Assembly: GCF_002269255.1 (NCBI RefSeq)
Contig: NZ_CP022823.1
Coordinates: 2,108,001-2,172,000, forward strand
DNA length: 64,000 nt
Direction of reading: 5' to 3'
Source: Klebsiella quasivariicola
GTDB lineage: Bacteria > Pseudomonadota > Gammaproteobacteria > Enterobacterales > Enterobacteriaceae
Within the stretch, counting starts at the first letter, position 1; every line of letters begins with the position of its first letter. Shown here one piece after another: positions 1 through 7,004 of this stretch. Position numbers and translations under genes: made by a program. The notes under the pieces are model-generated. The model saw nothing but the letters and a program-made list of their open reading frames with translations. It was not told the DNA's origin and ran no database searches.

Positions 1-758
1 TGCTGATGCAGCGCTTTTACCCCCTGTTACGCCCGGTGATGTTGATCGGCGCGCTCTCAACGGTGGGGCTGTATTTGCTGCAGGGAGGCATAATGGGCGA
101 CGGCTGGACGGACGTCTGGCAGCCCGCCGTCTGGCAGGCAGTAGCGGGTACCCGCTTTGGTGGGGTATGGATCTGGCAGATCCTGCTGGCATGGATCGCT
201 TTCGCCGTGGTATGGATCCGCCCCCGTCGTGGTGCCCGACAGCTGGTGGCGCTTCTGGCGGCCCAGTTGCTGCTTTCCGCCGGAGTAGGGCATGCTGCTA
301 TGCACGAGGGTCTCCTTGGCGCCCTGCAGCGGACCAATCATGCGTTGCATCTCTTCTGCGCTGCCAGCTGGTTCGGCGGTCTGTTGCCCTTCATCTATTG
401 TCTGCGCCTCGCGCAGGGACGCTGGCGGCGGGCGGCGGTCTATACCATGGCGCGCTTTTCACGCTACGGGCATCTGGCCGTCGCCGGCACGATTGCCAGC
501 GGTGTGATCAATGCGCTGTTGATCCAGGGGGGAATGGTTGGTGCCTCTCCATGGGGACGGATGCTGTTGATCAAATGTGCGCTGGTCGCCGGGATGGTGG
601 CAATTGCGTTAGTGAACAGGTATGTTCTGGTACCACGCATGTCGGCAAGCGGTTCGCGGGCGGAAAACCTGATCCTGCGAACCACACAGGCAGAGATGGG
701 TTTAGGCGCGCTGGCGCTACTGGCCGTTAGTCTGTTTGCCACCTGGGAACCTTATTGA
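1..758 (+). CDS. copD: Copper resistance protein D family membrane protein (5' end outside window)
   Basis: Inner-membrane protein of the CopD/YebZ family, linked to copper handling in the periplasm. The reading frame is open to the left edge; the first visible ATG at base 6 is probably internal, because E. coli CopD is about 290 residues and only about 250 are seen. The visible part is a series of hydrophobic helices with conserved histidines (for example HAAMHEG near residue 96 and TNHALH near 110). yebY follows after 16 bp, as in E. coli copCD-yebY. The family call rests on similarity and gene order; transport of copper itself is inferred. Confidence 0.88.
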   Translation, partial: LMQRFYPLLRPVMLIGALSTVGLYLLQGGIMGDGWTDVWQPAVWQAVAGTRFGGVWIWQILLAWIAFAVVWIRPRRGARQLVALLAAQLLLSAGVGHAAMHEGLLGALQRTNHALHLFCAASWFGGLLPFIYCLRLAQGRWRRAAVYTMARFSRYGHLAVAGTIASGVINALLIQGGMVGASPWGRMLLIKCALVAGMVAIALVNRYVLVPRMSASGSRAENLILRTTQAEMGLGALALLAVSLFATWEPY

Positions 759-774
759 ATTAACTGGCAAAATC

Positions 775-1113
775 ATGAAAAAAATTGTTCTGACCATGTT
801 GTTACTGGCAAGCTCCGGCGCTGCTCTGGCGGCGCCGCAAATTATCACGGTAAGCCGCTTTGAGGTGGGGAAAGAAAGCTGGGCATTTAATCGTGAGGAG
901 GTGATGTTGACCTGTCGTCCGGGTAATGCGCTCTACGCTATCAACCCGAGCACGCTGGTCCAGTATCCGCTTAATGAGGTGGCTGAACAGCAGGTCAAAG
1001 CCGGGAAAACCACCGCGCAGCCGATCTCAGTGATCCAGATCGACGATCCGCAGCATCCAGGACAAAAAATGAGCCTCGCCCCGTTTATCGAACGAGCGCA
1101 GAAGCTCTGCTAA
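775..1113 (+). CDS. yebY: YebY family (DUF2511) periplasmic protein
   Basis: Small exported protein of 112 residues. It has a classical signal peptide: MKK, a hydrophobic core, then ALA before APQ, with predicted cleavage near residue 20. The start chosen is the ATG at 775, since this gives the signal peptide; an in-frame upstream codon would add 13 hydrophilic residues. Two cysteines remain in the mature part (CRPGN and the C-terminal KLC), which could form a disulfide. It follows copD closely and precedes a strong terminator, so it is the last gene of the cop operon. Molecular function is unknown. Confidence 0.88.
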   Translation: MKKIVLTMLLLASSGAALAAPQIITVSRFEVGKESWAFNREEVMLTCRPGNALYAINPSTLVQYPLNEVAEQQVKAGKTTAQPISVIQIDDPQHPGQKMSLAPFIERAQKLC

Positions 1114-1144
1114 ATTTTTGTACTATCTTCCTGTAATAGCATAA

Positions 1145-1187
1145 AAAAAACCGCCATTGCCGGCTAGCGGCTGTGGCGGTTTTTTGT
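1145..1187 (+). terminator. Rho-independent terminator of copD-yebY
   Basis: AACCGCCA pairs with TGGCGGTT around a GC-rich loop, followed by a T run. It lies 30 bp after the yebY stop. Confidence 0.85.
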
Positions 1188-1258
1188 CTAACTGGCGGCC
1201 CTTTTCCATGAATTATGTGGTCACATTGGCCACGGACTGGAAAAGCTGACGCGTTAAA

Positions 1259-1265
1259 CTATTCT
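1259..1265 (+). promoter_or_regulatory. Candidate sigma-S -10 element of sdsR
   Basis: CTATTCT lies 6 nt before the predicted SdsR 5' end and has the cytosine at the start of the -10 that RpoS promoters favour. SdsR is known to be strictly RpoS dependent in E. coli and Salmonella. The exact transcription start is inferred. Confidence 0.55.
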
Positions 1266-1271
1266 TATAGT

Positions 1272-1375
1272 GCAAGGCGACTTAGCCTGCATTAATGCCA
1301 ACTTTTAGCGCACGGCTCTCTCCCAAGAGCCATTTCCCTGGACCGAATACAGGAATCGTATTCGGTCTCTTTTTA
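1272..1375 (+). ncRNA. sdsR: SdsR (RyeB) sigma-S dependent small RNA
   Basis: About 104 nt, closely matching enterobacterial SdsR as remembered: a 5' part with GCAAGGCGACTTAGCC, a middle with TTAATGCCAACTTTTAGCG, a hairpin GGCTCT/AGAGCC and a terminal hairpin GACCGAATAC/GTATTCGGTC followed by CTCTTTTT. SdsR is an Hfq- and ProQ-binding stationary-phase RNA that represses targets such as mutS, tolC and ompD. In E. coli it is fully antisense to SraC (RyeA), which may also exist here on the minus strand but cannot be delimited. In E. coli it lies between yebY and pphA, the same flanks as here apart from the inserted island. Confidence 0.93.
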
Positions 1376-1742
1376 TTCCCCATAGATATCAGAGATCTAC
1401 AAGGGTGTGACCGAGATTATGCGAACTTTTCCCCAGTTTCCACATTGCGGTCGAATCCACTTATAACACAACAAAACGCGCTCTAACATTCCTTTTACAT
1501 AAAATTCAGAGCATAACGAACGATTTTTTATCATGTTCATCCAGACAGTACTTTGTTGTGGCATACTAAAATTGACCACTGCTTAGCGCTTTTGCGCTAT
1601 GAGTCTTCCGATTCGTTGGGTGGTCTGGCTGGGTACTTTTCTTTGAACGCTAATCTCATCTCCAGTAACCCCGCAGGCCGAGCGGGAATACGCGGCGAAA
1701 TCAACATTAAAGAGTATGCGTAATGCATACTCTTTAAAAAAA
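1376..1742. other. Gene-free junction between sdsR and the accessory island
   Basis: No convincing coding region on either strand. The sequence changes from core-like to AT-rich here. It ends in a perfect 13-bp inverted repeat at 1707-1737 (GAGTATGC/GCATACTC core, 5-nt loop) just after the glycosyltransferase stop, which can serve as a terminator. It should also hold the promoter region of any SraC homologue. Confidence 0.5.
1707..1737. terminator. Hairpin after the island glycosyltransferase
   Basis: Perfect 13-bp stem (TTAAAGAGTATGC and its complement) with loop GTAAT, 6 bp past the stop of the minus-strand glycosyltransferase. The A run on the plus-strand right side makes the tail T-poor for the minus strand, so termination efficiency is uncertain. 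Confidence 0.6.
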
Positions 1743-2705
1743 TCACTTTTTGATGATATCTTTTATTTTCCTTAGCGGAGCTGTAATCTTCCATGATGAG
1801 GACTGTTTTAATGCTGAAATATGACTTTTGATCTCATTAATTTCACTCTCATGTTGAATTTGCATTTGTCTCATCTCATCTTTATATTGCCTGGCAATAT
1901 CCAGATTGGTGTATTTAAAACAATCAAGCATATGTGTGAGGAATTTATTATATTCAGGGAGAGCCAGTAAATGATTGTTGGGTGGGTTGTTTATTAATTC
2001 AGATACACATGCATAGTAGCCATTAAGGTGATTGTCACCTTTTTTCTGAGTCATAACGGAACCATGCCGTACTCGTCTTTGATAAAGCTTTTCTTTGATG
2101 CAATATACCGACGGATTGTTATGCAGAAGTAACATCGTAGTGAATATGTTATCCTCATGAATGATTCCTTCCTTAAACTTTATATCCTGGGAAAACTCTT
2201 TTTTGAATGTATATAGACAAGGGCTTACTATATAATTGTTTTCATTCATTGCTGTTTTAAAAAACTCAACGCCGGTGAGTGCTTTATCTGCTAATGACTG
2301 TGCCCTTTCATAGATGGGATTGAACTTGGTTGTTAACAGTTCATCATCAAAGAAAACGTCTGACTCGAATAAAATAACGTCTGCCTTACTTTCAGATATG
2401 ACCTCCAGCAACCTATGTAAGGTTTTTTTGTTAAGTTTGTCATCGCTGTCTAAAAAAAGGATGTAATCACCAGTTGCTTTATTAATGCCAGTATTCCTGG
2501 CAGCGGATTGTCCCTTATTTTCAGTGTGGATTTTATGAATAAAATCATCTTTAAAAGAGTTGATGATATCCCCTGTTCGATCGGTGGAACCATCGTTTAT
2601 AATGATGATTTCTATATCATGACACGCATTGTCAAGAACCGATTGAATGCATTCTTCTATATAAAGTTCAGCATTGAATGCTGGAATAATTACTGAGAAT
2701 TTCAT
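1743..2705 (-). CDS. Family 2 glycosyltransferase (GT-A fold), accessory
   Basis: Protein of 320 residues. The first 110 residues are a GT2 catalytic domain: MKFSVIIPAFNAE with the nucleotide-binding strand, IIINDGSTD near residue 55, SAARNTG near 88 and the metal-binding FLDSDD near 104. It would transfer a sugar from a nucleotide donor to a glycan or lipid-linked acceptor at the cytoplasmic face. The C-terminal tail SSWKITAPLRKI is a motif common at the end of polysaccharide-cluster glycosyltransferases. The gene is clearly more AT-rich than its neighbours and uses AT-ended codons, a sign of transfer. It starts 5 bp after the stop of a truncated ORF, as in an operon. Sugar and acceptor cannot be told from sequence. 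Confidence 0.9.
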   Translation of the reverse strand: MKFSVIIPAFNAELYIEECIQSVLDNACHDIEIIIINDGSTDRTGDIINSFKDDFIHKIHTENKGQSAARNTGINKATGDYILFLDSDDKLNKKTLHRLLEVISESKADVILFESDVFFDDELLTTKFNPIYERAQSLADKALTGVEFFKTAMNENNYIVSPCLYTFKKEFSQDIKFKEGIIHEDNIFTTMLLLHNNPSVYCIKEKLYQRRVRHGSVMTQKKGDNHLNGYYACVSELINNPPNNHLLALPEYNKFLTHMLDCFKYTNLDIARQYKDEMRQMQIQHESEINEIKSHISALKQSSSWKITAPLRKIKDIIKK

Positions 2706-2710
2706 CTTAA

Positions 2711-2923
2711 TTACAATTTCCCGCGAACATTGTTAAGGATGTTTTTGTTATTCATGTCAGCATTATAGATGAATTTCCATAGAGAGGCTATATGGATAAT
2801 CAATAAAAAGTCGAAGACTCCGCCTGTTTTAAGACTAATGCCCTTGCATAGGATGATTTCATGTCCAGCGGAAAAGCAACCTTTGTCTCTAGTTTTGAAA
2901 TAAAAAATTACTTTGAATGGTAG
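2711..2923 (-). pseudogene. 3' remnant of a gene upstream of the glycosyltransferase
   Basis: An open frame of 70 codons with no start, closed at its 5' side by an in-frame stop at 2924-2926 and then the IS3 remnant. It reads from LPFKVIFYFK through ILCKGISLKTGGVFDFLL to the end NILNNVRGKL. The stop is 5 bp before the glycosyltransferase start, so the two were probably one transcription unit. Composition is as AT-rich as the glycosyltransferase. It resembles the C-terminal end of a membrane-associated sugar-cluster protein, but I do not recognise the family. Most likely the 5' part was lost by the IS-linked rearrangement. Confidence 0.5.
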
Positions 2924-3009
2924 TCAAATAATATAAGTCACCATATTGAATAATGGAAAAGTGAAGCGCCATGTCTAATTTAGACACTTCTGAGTAATTG
3001 ATAATATTG

Positions 3010-3835
3010 ATTTTCATATTCTGTCGATAACACCTGATGATGCGAACTATGCCGCGCTTACGGTTATAGAACATTTCGACATAATAAAAATATCGCTGCG
3101 CGCTGCTTCCCGTGTTCCGTAGATTTTTTACTTTATCGGTTCGCGGTTCAGGCGGTGGCATATTTCTCCCACTGCGTTGCCGTGACAGTTACCGCGACGG
3201 CTCATACTGCCCCGCAGACCGGATGATTTCCGCAGCGACTGCCACTCATGGCTTGCGTACTGACTACCGTGATCAGAAAGAACCTGCGCCGGGTTTTGGG
3301 GATTACGACGCCACACGGCCAGCAAAGGTATATACAGGGCAATATCCTTTCCAGCGGGTTATATTGACCAGCTGATAACGTTGTGTATGAGCAGGCCAAC
3401 AATCAAAATACAATCAGCCTTTGGTGGTTCGGATGTAAGCGATTTTCCTTATCCAAGATTCATCCAGTTCATCCGGGATGAACCGCCGCTTGAGTCTGTT
3501 GAGTGCTACGATACTGGTTTCCCCTTTACGCGCTCATGGGCTTCGGTACCCCCCCCTTCAGAGTCTTTATCCCTGCACGCGTCTTCAACCGCCAGACCGG
3601 GTTTATCCTGCAATATTGCCCGCTATCTCGCAGGTCGAGAGAGATGGTGCGATAACCATAGACGTAGCCGGATTCCAGGCAGAACTTTTTTGATTTGTCC
3701 GTCAGCCTCAGAACCGCCTAATGCTGCGGTGAATACGGCTGCTAAAATCAGATGTAAAACCAGCTCGGATGATCATTCCCCACCCGACAAAGTAGACGAA
3801 CAGGCCTGGATCAGAAGTTGTCACCGGTAAAGACG
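3010..3835 (-). pseudogene. IS3-family transposase OrfB, fragmented
   Basis: DDE integrase-type transposase in several frames. Recognisable pieces in order are ESGYVYGYRTISLDLRDSG, a degraded IAYIRTTKG (the canonical form is DITYIRT), LAVWRRNPQ, LSDHGSQYASHEWQSL and GSMSRRGNCHGNAVGE, then KIYGTREAARSDIF and MFYNRKRG in shifted frames. The canonical GNCHDNAVAES box has lost its aspartate (D to G) and its final part, so it could not be active even if the frames were joined. Confidence 0.8.
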
Positions 3836-3839
3836 TCCC

Positions 3840-4116
3840 TCAGTCGAACAGCTTCGTGAAGTACACCGCGGTGTTTTAATCTGTCCCGCTCGTCAGTAAT
3901 CCGCTTCGGTTTATTCTGGAGTCGGCGGCTCTCGACCTGAGCCTCTGAATGCTATTTGTTGGTGGACGAGTCCGGCCCGTGCGTCTTTATCCAGGTATAG
4001 CGACTAGGGGTAGTGCCATTGAGACGTGTTTCAATACTGGAAACAGAATGGGCACGATCAACATCCTGTTCGACTGCTTCACTTTTAAACGCTTCAGGAT
4101 AACGCTTGCTGCGCAT
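3840..4116 (-). pseudogene. IS3-family OrfA (helix-turn-helix) remnant
   Basis: Starts MRSKRYPEAFKSEAVEQ and runs to THGPDSSTNK before a TAG at 3952-3954; the continuation AQVESRRLQNKPKRITDERD appears in another frame. This is the usual IS3 OrfA pattern: HTH domain, YTWIK, GPDSS, then a leucine-rich coiled segment ending TDERD. A premature stop and a frameshift inactivate it. Confidence 0.78.
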
Positions 4117-4120
4117 GACT

Positions 4121-4337
4121 TGGGGAAGGGAAGACGAAAAGAAAAAACCTGCACCTAAACAGGCCCGGCGTGCAGGTTAACTGGCGGGCCAACATCGGAA
4201 GTCTGCTAGTATACATATTTGTATGATAAATAAAATAAGCAAAATCTACTCGGTTTGGCAATTCATGCGATTAGCGCTCTCAGCACAAGCGTGTGGATAA
4301 AATAATAGGCAAAAAGGCTTTTTCCCAACACATAAAT
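4121..4337. other. Gene-free right edge of the island
   Basis: AT-rich stretch with no ORF or recognised site. I searched it by eye for a repeat of the sdsR 3' end, which would mark an attachment-site duplication, and did not see one. Confidence 0.4.
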
Positions 4338-4481
4338 TTATTCAGGAACGCTAAAAGTGGGGTATATCTGACTTTCGAGATAGCAGAGTAAAAGCCAAAT
4401 TTCATCGCTGAAAATAAACCATATGCAGCCAACCAGAATGATGGCAAGAATAATCAGCAGGAACATTTCGGTTTTACTCAT
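4338..4481 (-). CDS. Small single-pass membrane protein, unknown
   Basis: 47 residues: MSKTEMF, then a strongly hydrophobic helix LLIILAIILVGCIWFIF (about residues 8-24), a second partly hydrophobic stretch WLLLCYLES and a short polar tail. The ATG at 4481 is preceded by AGGTGG at a good distance, which supports this start over an upstream in-frame codon that would add 22 residues with no ribosome site. It lies at the island/core boundary and is read in the same direction as the VirK-like gene upstream, but a terminator separates them. I do not recognise the protein; the call rests on the ribosome site and the membrane helix. Confidence 0.55.
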   Translation of the reverse strand: MSKTEMFLLIILAIILVGCIWFIFSDEIWLLLCYLESQIYPTFSVPE

Positions 4482-4546
4482 CTTGCCACCTACTATCCAA
4501 TGGCGCCAGGGGCCATGATAGTAGCGAAATAAGGACCGAATAAGCA

Positions 4547-4570
4547 AACGCCGCGTGTCAGCGCGGCGTT
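4547..4570 (-). terminator. Terminator after the VirK/YbjX-like gene
   Basis: Perfect 9-bp stem AACGCCGCG/CGCGGCGTT with a 6-nt loop, read on the minus strand and followed by TTTGCTTATT, 15 bp past the stop of the 4585 gene. Confidence 0.75.
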
Positions 4571-4584
4571 ACAGGCAGTGAAAT

Positions 4585-5544
4585 TCAAGCACGGTGGCGC
4601 GGTTGCGTCAATATTGCCACCTGCTCAGTCAACTGATCCAGCAACTGGAATCGACGTCGGTATTCGGCCCGTTTTTTACTGGCGATGCTCTCCAGCGATT
4701 TTCTTTCCAGACCCAGCGGCAACTGCCAGCGCCAGGCGCTTTCCCGCTTGCCATCGATGGACTGCCAGAACTCGTCATAGCTGGCATGGAAATGGCGCCC
4801 CTTGCTCAGGCGATAGCGAAGCGCGCGGAACACATGACCATTATCGCTGACACCGTAGATCGACTCGATATGGCTGCGGGCAGCCAGTAGCCAGATAAAC
4901 TCCAGCAGCAGACGCTTTGGGAACAAGCCATAGCAGGCGCGTGTCGCCTGCTTAATCACGTCATGGGAAACGTGGCGTCGCGGTCCCTGCAGACCGCCGA
5001 TGATTAATTGCCAGGCTTCGCCATCCCAGGTTACACTGAAGGTGGCACTGGCTAACAGGGTGTGGTTGCTGTCGCGTAACCACAGCGTGGTTTCTCCCTC
5101 TCGCTCCGCTTTCCCCGCCGAGGAGGCGGAGAGGGTGAACTGGCTGTCATCTTTGCCATCCAGCGTTAGCAGCGAGACCTCATTGACCGCGGTCATGGCA
5201 TGCGCCAGTAGCGACTCCTGCAGCGTGTCGATGTAGCGATAATGACTTATCACCGCCATTGCCCGTTGCCAGGCGTTGAGATCGCGGGTCAGATACTGAC
5301 GGTGTACTTTCCCCGGCAGCGTTGCCTGCGCAGCCAGCAGCTGATTAAAATCGTCCCGGGCGCTAAGTGCCTCCAGCATCGCTCTGGTCGGGCTATAAAA
5401 TAATACGGTACGTAGCAAGAACTTTAAGCGATAATTTTTCTGCCGCCAGATAGGTGCAGGTGTTAATCTGCCCATCACCAGATCGGCAATAAGATGCGAG
5501 CGCGGCGCAAGCACGCTGGATGAATGCAGGCTATTGTCTGTCAC
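4585..5544 (-). CDS. VirK/YbjX family (DUF535) protein
   Basis: About 319 residues of the VirK/YbjX family, whose members are cytoplasmic or membrane-associated and are linked to envelope changes, antimicrobial-peptide resistance and virulence in Shigella and Salmonella; the biochemical role is unknown. Family-typical parts are HYRYIDTLQES near the middle, LWLRDSNHTLLASATFS, the glycine-rich GGLQGPRR, and GVSDNGHVFRALRYR toward the C terminus. The frame stays open upstream to a TTG at 5595, but the GTG at 5544 has GAGG eight bases before it and gives a normal family N terminus, so I prefer it. E. coli ybjX lies elsewhere, so this is a family member placed next to pphA. It is transcribed away from pphA. 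Confidence 0.8.
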   Translation of the reverse strand: MTDNSLHSSSVLAPRSHLIADLVMGRLTPAPIWRQKNYRLKFLLRTVLFYSPTRAMLEALSARDDFNQLLAAQATLPGKVHRQYLTRDLNAWQRAMAVISHYRYIDTLQESLLAHAMTAVNEVSLLTLDGKDDSQFTLSASSAGKAEREGETTLWLRDSNHTLLASATFSVTWDGEAWQLIIGGLQGPRRHVSHDVIKQATRACYGLFPKRLLLEFIWLLAARSHIESIYGVSDNGHVFRALRYRLSKGRHFHASYDEFWQSIDGKRESAWRWQLPLGLERKSLESIASKKRAEYRRRFQLLDQLTEQVAILTQPRHRA

Positions 5545-5710
5545 GATAAACACCTCGTTGTTATTTCCTCCTATTTTAAAACGAGCCTCTGGCAAGCTTA
5601 ATCACCTGACCGACTATATTTGCCGTTTGTTTAAAATCGATTGAAGTGAAAATAAAAAATCGGCGGACCTGAGCTGGAATTACCTATAATTACCGCAGAG
5701 AGGTAATGAT

Positions 5711-6364
5711 ATGTATCAACGTATTAATGGCAGTGACTGGCGTAATATCTGGCTAATGGGCGATCTGCACGGCTGCTTTGCGCTGCTGATGGGCCGCCTG
5801 CGTCAGCTGCGCTTTGACCCCTGGGCCGACCTGCTGATCTCGGTGGGCGATCTGATCGATCGTGGGCCACAGAGCGCGGAGTGTCTCGCCCTGGTGCGCT
5901 GTCGTTGGTTCAGGGCCGTGCGGGGAAATCATGAACAAATGGCGCTGGAGGCACTGGAGAGCGGGGATATGGCGCTCTGGCAGATGAACGGCGGCGACTG
6001 GTACGCTCGAAGCCATGCACAGCAGCGGGCCGACGTTGACCGGCTGCTGTGGCGTTGTCAGCAGCTGCCGTTGATTATTGAAGTTGAGTGCGCAAACGTG
6101 AGGCATGTGATCGCTCATGCCGATTATCCGGCGCCGGTCTATCACTGGCAGCAGCCGGTGGATCCCAAGCGGGTATTATGGAGCCGCCACCGCCTGAGCG
6201 AACATCTGGCGGGGCGTCATGGCGCAATCGCCGGGGCTGACCATTTCTGGTTTGGTCATACGCCGCTTCAGGCGCGTTATGACCACGATAACCAACACTA
6301 TATTGACACGGGCGCCGTGTTTGGTGGGGCGCTGACGCTGGTGGCGCTGCAGTCGGCAGGCTAA
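5711..6364 (+). CDS. pphA: Serine/threonine protein phosphatase 1
   Basis: Metal-dependent PPP-family phosphatase of 217 residues (E. coli PphA 218), cytoplasmic, removing phosphate from Ser/Thr and in vitro Tyr residues; in E. coli it is tied to misfolded-protein signalling and heat-shock induction. The three PPP signature blocks are present: GDLHG near residue 17, GDLIDRG near 45 and RGNHE near 73, plus later metal-binding histidines (VIAHADYP, WFGHTP). GAGGTAATGAT gives a good ribosome site before the ATG. Its last four bases overlap the convergent yebW stop. Confidence 0.95.
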   Translation: MYQRINGSDWRNIWLMGDLHGCFALLMGRLRQLRFDPWADLLISVGDLIDRGPQSAECLALVRCRWFRAVRGNHEQMALEALESGDMALWQMNGGDWYARSHAQQRADVDRLLWRCQQLPLIIEVECANVRHVIAHADYPAPVYHWQQPVDPKRVLWSRHRLSEHLAGRHGAIAGADHFWFGHTPLQARYDHDNQHYIDTGAVFGGALTLVALQSAG

Positions 6365-6552
6365 AAATCGCTATATTCGCTGGCGGGCTGCCAGAAGCCG
6401 TCAATAAAATCTTCGATCGGGTAGCAGCCGCCGTGACGGATCCGCTGATCTTCCATCGCCACTATGCACTGCGTTTCCTCGCGGTAGACGTCAACCACAA
6501 TGTCCTCGCAGCCGCCATCCAGATAGCAAATAAACAACACTAAGGCAAACAT
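6361..6552 (-). CDS. yebW: YebW family small protein
   Basis: 63 residues, nearly the same as E. coli YebW as remembered: MFALVLFICYLDGGCEDI at the start, then RIRHGGCYPIEDFIDGFW. It has a hydrophobic N terminus and three spaced cysteines besides the one in the first helix; function is unknown. Its stop overlaps the end of pphA by four bases, the same convergent layout as in E. coli. Confidence 0.88.
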   Translation of the reverse strand: MFALVLFICYLDGGCEDIVVDVYREETQCIVAMEDQRIRHGGCYPIEDFIDGFWQPASEYSDF

Positions 6553-6617
6553 CCTGGCCTCATGCTCGGGTTCACATACTATTTAGTGTAGGGGATGACG
6601 GCGGGATGGGGAAATAA

Positions 6618-6643
6618 ATAACCCGTCTCAGGCGACGGGTTCA
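6618..6643 (-). terminator. Terminator after yebV
   Basis: AACCCGTC pairs with GACGGGTT around a 6-nt loop, followed on the minus strand by ATTTATTTCC. It lies about 10 bp past the yebV stop. Confidence 0.75.
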
Positions 6644-6649
6644 TTGGTG

Positions 6650-6889
6650 TCAGGCTAGGCGCATGACCCAGGCATCGGACTGGCGGTCGTAATGTTTACG
6701 GTAGAGGACGGAATGTTCGCCATTGAGAATGGCGGGAACGCTGGTATCGGCATCCCAGGCGTCAAGTTGCATACATAAATCTGGATCGGATTTGCAGGGA
6801 ATGCTTAACGTTCGCTCACCCTGATGGTCACCGTGCAGTTCGGCATCGTCTATCTCAAACGCGCCGATGCGGACATTGGTTTTACTCAT
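6650..6889 (-). CDS. yebV: YebV family protein (DUF1480)
   Basis: 79 residues, very close to E. coli YebV (78): MSKTNVRIGAFEIDDAELHG, then IPCKSDPDLCMQLDAWDAD and GEHSVLYRKHYD. The start at 6889 was chosen because it matches the E. coli N terminus; the frame is open for 23 more codons without homology. Function is unknown; expression in E. coli is reported as stress related. It lies downstream of rsmF on the same strand. Confidence 0.88.
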   Translation of the reverse strand: MSKTNVRIGAFEIDDAELHGDHQGERTLSIPCKSDPDLCMQLDAWDADTSVPAILNGEHSVLYRKHYDRQSDAWVMRLA

Positions 6890-7004
6890 CGCTTCACCCC
6901 ATTTTTCAGCTGAGTTGTGGTACGACCAGTTGCGGCCGTCATTTTTCAGCGTAGTCAATGGGGCGAAAACCGCCAGTCAAAAAGTGCGCATTTTCTGCGC
7001 GACG

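Larger units (their letters stand above)
2930..4120 (-). mobile_element. Decayed IS3-family insertion sequence
   Basis: The minus strand carries pieces of both IS3-family frames in the right order over about 1.2 kb, the usual size of the family: OrfA from 4116, then OrfB fragments, ending near 3010 with YVEMFYNRKRG. Many stops and frame changes break both frames, so the element is dead. Clear terminal inverted repeats or target duplications are not visible. The best-kept stretch is the OrfB catalytic region at 3128-3325. Plus-strand ORFs across this stretch are shadows. Confidence 0.82.

Noticed and set aside
1200..1560. SraC (RyeA) antisense RNA on the minus strand of sdsR
   Set aside because: Likely present by analogy, but its ends and promoter could not be seen, so it is not listed as a feature.
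3381..3830. 149-codon plus-strand ORF in the island
   Set aside because: The minus strand of the same stretch reads IS3 OrfB pieces; the plus ORF is a by-product.
5617..5634. TATTTG-CCGTT-TGTTTA as a PhoP box before pphA or the VirK-like gene
   Set aside because: One half-site has two mismatches, the direction points to pphA rather than the VirK-like gene, and no -10 lies at the right distance.
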